From assembly GCA_022826745.1 (NCBI GenBank), contig JAJDUI010000038.1, positions 1 to 64,000 of the forward strand: 64,000 nt of DNA. The letters are read 5' to 3'. Positions within the stretch are counted from its first letter, which is position 1. Every line of letters starts with the position of its first letter. This document shows positions 59,424 to 64,000 of this stretch, one piece after another. A program made the position numbers and the translations under genes. The stretch is from Thermoanaerobaculia bacterium (lineage in GTDB: Bacteria > Acidobacteriota > Thermoanaerobaculia > Multivoradales > Multivoraceae). Below the pieces are notes generated by a model. That model did not search any database. It saw only the letters and a program-made list of their open reading frames with translations, and was not told the origin of the DNA.

Positions 59424-61742
59424 ATGGTTGGCCTGTTCGAGTTCCTGTTCAAGTACCGGCCGGCGCTGTTCGAGGAAGGCCGGTTCACCTTCGTCAGCCC
59501 GGGCTGGATGCAGGTCGCGGCGCTCCTCGCCGGCGCGCTGCTCGTCTTCGCCGCGTTCTCGTACCGCCGCCCCGGTGCCGGTGCGGCCGACCGCACCGCT
59601 GGCGCTGACCGCCTGCGCTGGTTGCCTCCGGTGTTCCGGTCGCTGGCGATCGGAGTCCTCGTCTTCTGCCTGCTGCAACCGGCCCTGGTCCTGTCGACCG
59701 TCGTGCCGCAGGAGACGTTCGTCGGAGTCGTGGTGGACGATTCGCGCAGCATGGCCATGCCGGACGAGGCGGCGGCCGCCGACGGCACGCGCGCGGGAGC
59801 CGTGCTGGAGGCCCTGTCCGGCGAGTCCGGCTCGATGCTGGATCGCCTCGCCGAGCGTTTCCAGGTACGGCTCCTCGCCTTCGGGCGCAGCGCCGAGCGG
59901 ATCGAGTCCACGGAACAGCTCCGGTTCGGACGCGCCGACAGCCGGATCGGCGAGGCGCTGGTTGCCGCGAGCGACGAACTGGCCGGACTGCCGCTCTCCG
60001 GCCTCGTTCTGCTCTCGGACGGCGCCGACTCCGCGCCGGCCGAGCTCGGTGACGCCCTGCTCACCCTGAAGGCCGCCGGCACTCCCGTGTACACGGTCGG
60101 TGTCGGCCGGCCGCGGCTTCGCAAGGACATCGAGGTTTCCCGGGTAGTCGCCCCCAGGCGGGTGCTCGAGGGTTCAACGGTCGAGGTCGAGGTCACGCTG
60201 TCCCAGACGGGGTTCGGCGGCCGCACCGTGGATCTGGAGGTCGAGGACGACGGCCGGATCGTCAACCTGGAACAGGTGACCTTCCCGCGCGGCGGCTCCG
60301 CAGTCACTGCCCGCGTGATGTTCGCGGCGAACGACGAGGGCGCCAGGGAGTTCCGGTTTCAGGTTGCCGGCCAACCGGATGAGGAACTGCTGCTGAACAA
60401 CGAGCGGACCGCCCTGGTGGAAGTGCTGAAGCGGCGGGAAAGGATCTTCTTCTTCGAGGGCGAGCCGCGCGACGAGTCGAAGTTCCTGCGGCGAGCGGTC
60501 AGTCAGGACGAGAACCTGCACGTCGTGTCGATGACGAGGCAGGCGGCCAACAAGTTCTACGGCATGAACTTCGACGAGGACACGCGGCGCTTCGAGGGGT
60601 TTCCGACCCGGCGCGAGGAGCTGTTCGAGTACAGCGGCGTCATCCTGGGCAGCATGGAGGCGAGTTTCTTCACTCACGACCAGATGCGGATGCTGGTCGA
60701 CTTCGCGAGCCAGCGCGGCGGCGGCGTGCTGCTCCTGGGCGGTCGTCGGGCTTTCTCCGAGGGCGGTTTTGCCGGCACTCCGCTTGCCGAGCTCTCGCCG
60801 GTCGTGCTCTATGACCGGCCGGCCGACCAGGGTCGCCCGGAACTGATGACGGATCTGCGGATCGATCTGACGCCTCAGGGGCGGGGCCACCCGGCGACGC
60901 TCCTGCGCGATGACCGGGAGGAGGCGAACGAGCTCTGGCCCACGCTGCCGCCGCTCTCCGCCTACCAGCGGGCGACGGAACTGAAGGCTGGCGCCACGGC
61001 GCTGCTTCAGGCGGAGAGCCCGATGGTCAGGGATCCGATGATCGTCCTGGCGCACCACCGGATCGGCCGCGGCCGGGCGATCGCGTTCACGCCTCACGAC
61101 TCCTGGCACTGGCAGATGAGCGCCGACATTCCGCTCGAGGACCAGACTCACGAGCGCCTCTGGCGGCAGATGCTGCGCTGGCTGGTGTCCTACGTTCCCG
61201 ATCGGATCGAGGTAGAGGCGGACCGCGACCGCTTCGAGCCGGGCAGCACCGTGACGCTGCGCGCGACGGTGCGGGACGAGGCGTTCCAGGAAGTGAACCG
61301 GGCCCAGGTCGTGGCGGCGATCGAGCAGCCGTCCGGCGAGGAGGTCGAGGTACCGCTCGACTGGTCGGTGGAACGTGACGGAGAGTTCGTCGGCACCTTC
61401 ACGGCAAGGGAGCCCGGTCTCTACCGGGTCGAGGTCGACGCGCGGTCGGAGGGCGAGTTGCTCGGCGTTGCGACCTCCCGCTTCGCCGTGGACGAACTGA
61501 ACGAGGAACTGTTTGGCGCGGCCCGCAGGGATTCCGTGCTCAAGCGGATCGCGAGCGAAACGGGCGGCCGGCAGGTCGGACTCGGCCAGGCGGACCGCCT
61601 GGTCGAGGACCTTTCGGTGAGCAGTGAGGGCACCCTGGTGAGAGAGGCCAGGGATCTCTGGGACATGCCGATCCTGTTCCTGGCCCTGGTCGCGCTGCTC
61701 GGCGGGGAGTGGGCCGTCCGTCGCCGTCTGGGGATGGCGTGA
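59424..61742 (+). CDS. Membrane-anchored VWA / glutamine-amidotransferase-like protein (BatA-type)
   Basis: 772 residues. Two N-terminal transmembrane segments (about 28-47, WMQVAALLAGALLVFAAFSY; about 70-92, RSLAIGVLVFCLLQPALVL) are followed by a von Willebrand A domain with an intact MIDAS start (VVVDDSRSM). A long region of beta and class I amidotransferase-like folds comes next (about 310-590, GGGVLLLGGRRAFSEGG), and a last membrane helix near the C-terminus (ILFLALVALLGGEWAVRR). The plan matches the large VWA proteins encoded with MoxR ATPases, DUF58 and DUF4159 proteins. MoxR and DUF58 genes are absent in this window. The GTG of the next gene overlaps its stop. Confidence 0.85.
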   Translation: MVGLFEFLFKYRPALFEEGRFTFVSPGWMQVAALLAGALLVFAAFSYRRPGAGAADRTAGADRLRWLPPVFRSLAIGVLVFCLLQPALVLSTVVPQETFVGVVVDDSRSMAMPDEAAAADGTRAGAVLEALSGESGSMLDRLAERFQVRLLAFGRSAERIESTEQLRFGRADSRIGEALVAASDELAGLPLSGLVLLSDGADSAPAELGDALLTLKAAGTPVYTVGVGRPRLRKDIEVSRVVAPRRVLEGSTVEVEVTLSQTGFGGRTVDLEVEDDGRIVNLEQVTFPRGGSAVTARVMFAANDEGAREFRFQVAGQPDEELLLNNERTALVEVLKRRERIFFFEGEPRDESKFLRRAVSQDENLHVVSMTRQAANKFYGMNFDEDTRRFEGFPTRREELFEYSGVILGSMEASFFTHDQMRMLVDFASQRGGGVLLLGGRRAFSEGGFAGTPLAELSPVVLYDRPADQGRPELMTDLRIDLTPQGRGHPATLLRDDREEANELWPTLPPLSAYQRATELKAGATALLQAESPMVRDPMIVLAHHRIGRGRAIAFTPHDSWHWQMSADIPLEDQTHERLWRQMLRWLVSYVPDRIEVEADRDRFEPGSTVTLRATVRDEAFQEVNRAQVVAAIEQPSGEEVEVPLDWSVERDGEFVGTFTAREPGLYRVEVDARSEGELLGVATSRFAVDELNEELFGAARRDSVLKRIASETGGRQVGLGQADRLVEDLSVSSEGTLVREARDLWDMPILFLALVALLGGEWAVRRRLGMA

Positions 61743-62770
61743 CTCCTCCGGACTCGCGTCGCGGCGGCACCCTTGCCGCCTGTCTGGCGGTGGCCGGGCT
61801 TGTCGCGATCGCTCCGCTCTCCGCCGATACCCACCTGCTGGTCGTGGCCGGCGTCGGTGGCGAGGAGACCTACACCGAACGCTTCCACCTGTGGTCGACG
61901 CGGGTCGCGGACGCGGCGGTCGCCGCCGGCCTCAGGCCGGAGAACGTCGTCTACCTGGGGGAGCGCAAGGACATCGATCCCGAGCGGATCAGCGCACGCT
62001 CAACCGGCGAGAACGTGCTGGCGGAGATCGCGGCCGTTGCCGAGCGGTCGAGGGTCGGAGACGACGTGTGGATCGTGCTCTTCGGCCATGGCAGCGGCGC
62101 CGCGGGACCGCCGCGGTTCAATCTTCCCGGTCGCGATCTGGCCGCCGCGGAGTACGCCGCGGCGCTGGAACAGCTTGCCGACCGCCGCGTCGTCTTCATC
62201 AACGCGAGTTCCGCGTCCGGCGGCTTCATCGGGCCGTTGTCGCAGGAGGGCCGGGTGATCATCACCGCCACGAAGTCGGGAGGCCAGAGCAACGAGTCGC
62301 TGTTCGGCGGCTTCCTGGCGGAGGCCCTCGACGGCGCCGCGGGGGACGCGAACAAGGACGGCCGCACGTCGGCGCTTGAGGCCTTCGAGTTCGCTCAGCG
62401 TGAGATCGAGCGCTACTACCGGCAGACCGGGCTGTTGCGCACCGAGAATGCGCTGCTCGACGACGACGGCGACGGTCTGGGCAGTCCGGAGCCGGCCGGC
62501 CTGGAGGCGTCGGAAGCGACCGATGGCCGGCTTGCGAGTCTCCGGTACCTGGCTCAGGAGGCGGAGCCTTCGACGCTCACCGCGGAGGCGCGCGAACTCA
62601 CGGAGCGGCGTGACGGGATACAGCGGCGAATCGATGAGCTGCGCCTGCAGCGGGAGGCGCTGGACGAGGAGGTCTACCTGGCCGAACTCCAGGAGCTGAT
62701 GGTCGCACTGGCGCTGGTCGATCGCGAGCTGGAGGAGGCTGGCGGCGGCGACGGGGAGCCCGATCCGTGA
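61739..62770 (+). CDS. Exported caspase/legumain-fold protein lacking the catalytic Cys
   Basis: 343 residues, GTG start overlapping the VWA gene. A signal segment (LAACLAVAGLVAIAPLSA) is followed by a C13/caspase-like fold: VWIVLFGHGSG holds the catalytic-type His117. The second strand reads VVFINASSASGGFIGPL, where peptidases have a Cys followed by x-Ser-Gly; here the position is Ser158. It is therefore probably not a cysteine protease and may be a binding or pseudo-enzyme partner. The C-terminal third (about 255-340) is a charged coiled coil (ELTERRDGIQRRIDELRLQR). Its place between a VWA protein and a TPR protein suggests an envelope complex. Confidence 0.78.
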   Translation: MTPPDSRRGGTLAACLAVAGLVAIAPLSADTHLLVVAGVGGEETYTERFHLWSTRVADAAVAAGLRPENVVYLGERKDIDPERISARSTGENVLAEIAAVAERSRVGDDVWIVLFGHGSGAAGPPRFNLPGRDLAAAEYAAALEQLADRRVVFINASSASGGFIGPLSQEGRVIITATKSGGQSNESLFGGFLAEALDGAAGDANKDGRTSALEAFEFAQREIERYYRQTGLLRTENALLDDDGDGLGSPEPAGLEASEATDGRLASLRYLAQEAEPSTLTAEARELTERRDGIQRRIDELRLQREALDEEVYLAELQELMVALALVDRELEEAGGGDGEPDP

Positions 62771-64000
62771 TCCCTGGCAGGCGCTCCCTGGCAGGAGCCG
62801 CGACGACCGCGCTGTTGCTGGCAGTCGTCTGGTCGGTCGGGGCGTGGTCGCTCGGGGCGGGGCCGGCCGCGGCACAGGAGCCGGCGTCGCTCGACGAGAT
62901 CGAGTCGATGCTCCGGACAGGCCGGTACGAGGACGCCATCTCCCGGCTGGAGGTGTGGACGGGCGGCGGGGGGGTGGCAGCGCCGCGCGCGCTGCGACTG
63001 CTGGTTGAGGCGTTGATCGCTACCGGGCGCTACGACGAAGCCGCCGCGGCGTTCGAGGGCGTCGATCCCGCGGACGTGGGACTCGGCGTTCTCCGTGGCC
63101 GGGTGGCTCTGCTCGACGGTGACCGCGAGGGAGCCGGACAGGCGTTCGAGTCGGCGCGCATGGCCCGGCGCGGTGAAGCCCTGGTCGCCTCGTTCGAGCT
63201 GGCGCGGCTGGCCCGGGACCAGGGCGCGATCGAACAGGCTACGACGGGTTTCTACGCGATGATCGACGCCTACAATCGCGGCGCGGCCGACACGGCTGAG
63301 GAGCTCGTCGCGGTCGCCGAGGCCTGCCAGTGGTTGGGGCGCGATGATCCGGAGCTGTTCAAGGACGCGCTGAGGGCCTACGACGAGGCCGTGGCGCTCG
63401 ATCCCTCGTGGCCCGTGCCCCGGATTCGGCTCGGGGAGCTGTTCCTCGAGAAGTACGACAGCTCCCAGGCCCGCACCTCGATCGCCGACGTGCTGCGGAC
63501 GAACCCGCGACACCCGGAAGCGCTGCTGGCGATGGCCCGGACGATGCGCTTCGACGGCAACCCACGGGCGGCCGAGACACTCGACGCGGCCCTCGAGGTG
63601 AACCCGAACCTGGTCGCGGCCCGGGTGTTCCGGGCCCGGCTCCGCCTGGCCTCGGAACGCTTCGGCGAGGCCCGCGAGGAGGCGGAGAAGGCGATCCAGG
63701 CCGATCCCGAATCGCTCACGGCACGGACCGTGCTGGCGGCGGTCGAGTTCATCGAAGGGCGTGAGGAGGAGTTCGCCAGCGTTCGCGACGGCATTCTGGC
63801 GGACAACCCGCGCTACGCCGACCTGTTCAACGAACTTGCCGACGCCAGCGTCGAGAACCGGCTCTACCCGCAGGCGCGGGACTTCGCCGCCGAGGCGGTG
63901 CGGCTGGATCCGAAGTCCTGGCGCGGCTACGGGCTGCTCGGCCAGAACCAGCTCCGTCTCGGGGAGATCGAGGCCGGGAAGGCCAATCTGGAGCGGGCCT
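62767..64000 (+). CDS. Exported TPR-repeat protein, cut by the window edge
   Basis: At least 411 residues, running off the right end. The GTG start overlaps the stop of the caspase-fold gene (GTGA). The signal is TTALLLAVVWSVGAWSLGAG, ending near PAAAQ. Tandem TPR units follow, for example ATGRYDEAAAAFEGVDP, ALRAYDEAVALDPSWPVPRI and AAEAVRLDPKSWRGYGLLGQ. It is fourth in the DUF4159-VWA-caspase-fold-TPR run and probably part of the same operon and assembly. The C-terminus cannot be described. Confidence 0.82.
   Translation, partial: MIPGRRSLAGAATTALLLAVVWSVGAWSLGAGPAAAQEPASLDEIESMLRTGRYEDAISRLEVWTGGGGVAAPRALRLLVEALIATGRYDEAAAAFEGVDPADVGLGVLRGRVALLDGDREGAGQAFESARMARRGEALVASFELARLARDQGAIEQATTGFYAMIDAYNRGAADTAEELVAVAEACQWLGRDDPELFKDALRAYDEAVALDPSWPVPRIRLGELFLEKYDSSQARTSIADVLRTNPRHPEALLAMARTMRFDGNPRAAETLDAALEVNPNLVAARVFRARLRLASERFGEAREEAEKAIQADPESLTARTVLAAVEFIEGREEEFASVRDGILADNPRYADLFNELADASVENRLYPQARDFAAEAVRLDPKSWRGYGLLGQNQLRLGEIEAGKANLERA

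Noticed and set aside
1..64000. CRISPR arrays, tRNA genes, insertion sequences or prophage
   Set aside because: No evenly spaced direct repeats, no cloverleaf I could recognise and no transposase, integrase or phage proteins among the frames on either strand.

Overview
The window is about two-thirds G+C and densely packed with genes on both strands. Several families point to a Gram-negative, aerobic member of the Acidobacteriota: three copies of the VWFA-related family typical of that phylum, a large Oar-type TonB-dependent receptor, CRTAC1/TPR gene pairs, DUF4159 proteins and a PVC-type cytochrome dehydrogenase. I cannot fix class or genus from this sequence. I see no rRNA, tRNA, CRISPR array, insertion sequence or prophage.

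Layout. 1-414: non-coding, ending in a terminator. 415-4041: TonB receptor with its own promoter. 4311-13522: five-gene leftward operon alternating CRTAC1-type beta-propeller proteins with TPR proteins. 13675-18315: tandem-domain CoA transferase, nucleoside-type MFS permease, Tat-exported hydroxypyruvate-isomerase-like protein. 18402-24756: DUF4159, metallo-hydrolase and PQQ-type propeller proteins, a DUF255 protein with a DsbD-like tail, and an AlkD-type DNA glycosylase. 24828-34892: aromatic amino acid region, holding a predicted lipoprotein that joins a sialidase-like propeller, a cyclohexadienyl-dehydratase-like domain and a secreted-type chorismate mutase; a leftward Lrp / ThDP enzyme / paired isocitrate-dehydrogenase-like operon; and a divergent aminotransferase - 4-hydroxyphenylpyruvate dioxygenase - phenylalanine hydroxylase operon. 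34886-43871: amidase, three tandem VWFA-related exported proteins, a VOC protein, an exported selenocysteine peroxiredoxin and an uncharacterised exported protein. 43840-48437: PVC-type cytochrome c dehydrogenase and PIG-L deacetylase. 48449-55659: dnaE, comEC, miaA. 55656-64000: TPR/SLH-like lipoprotein, isochorismatase-family hydrolase, then a second DUF4159 gene with a VWA membrane protein, a caspase-fold protein without its catalytic cysteine, and a TPR protein cut by the window edge.

How genes work together. The clearest pathway is phenylalanine to tyrosine to 4-hydroxyphenylpyruvate to homogentisate, read from phenylalanine hydroxylase, aminotransferase and HPPD. The fused extracytoplasmic enzyme upstream could make phenylpyruvate outside the cytoplasm. 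Most other products are exported: propellers, VWA proteins, TPR scaffolds and redox proteins.

Most notable observations: a peroxiredoxin read through an in-frame UGA with a bacterial SECIS-like hairpin; the three-domain sialidase/PheC/AroQ fusion; the CRTAC1-TPR alternating operon; a dispersed hairpin repeat, one copy of which is translated as the linker of the CoA transferase; and frequent TANNNT boxes 6-11 bases before start codons that suggest leaderless transcripts.
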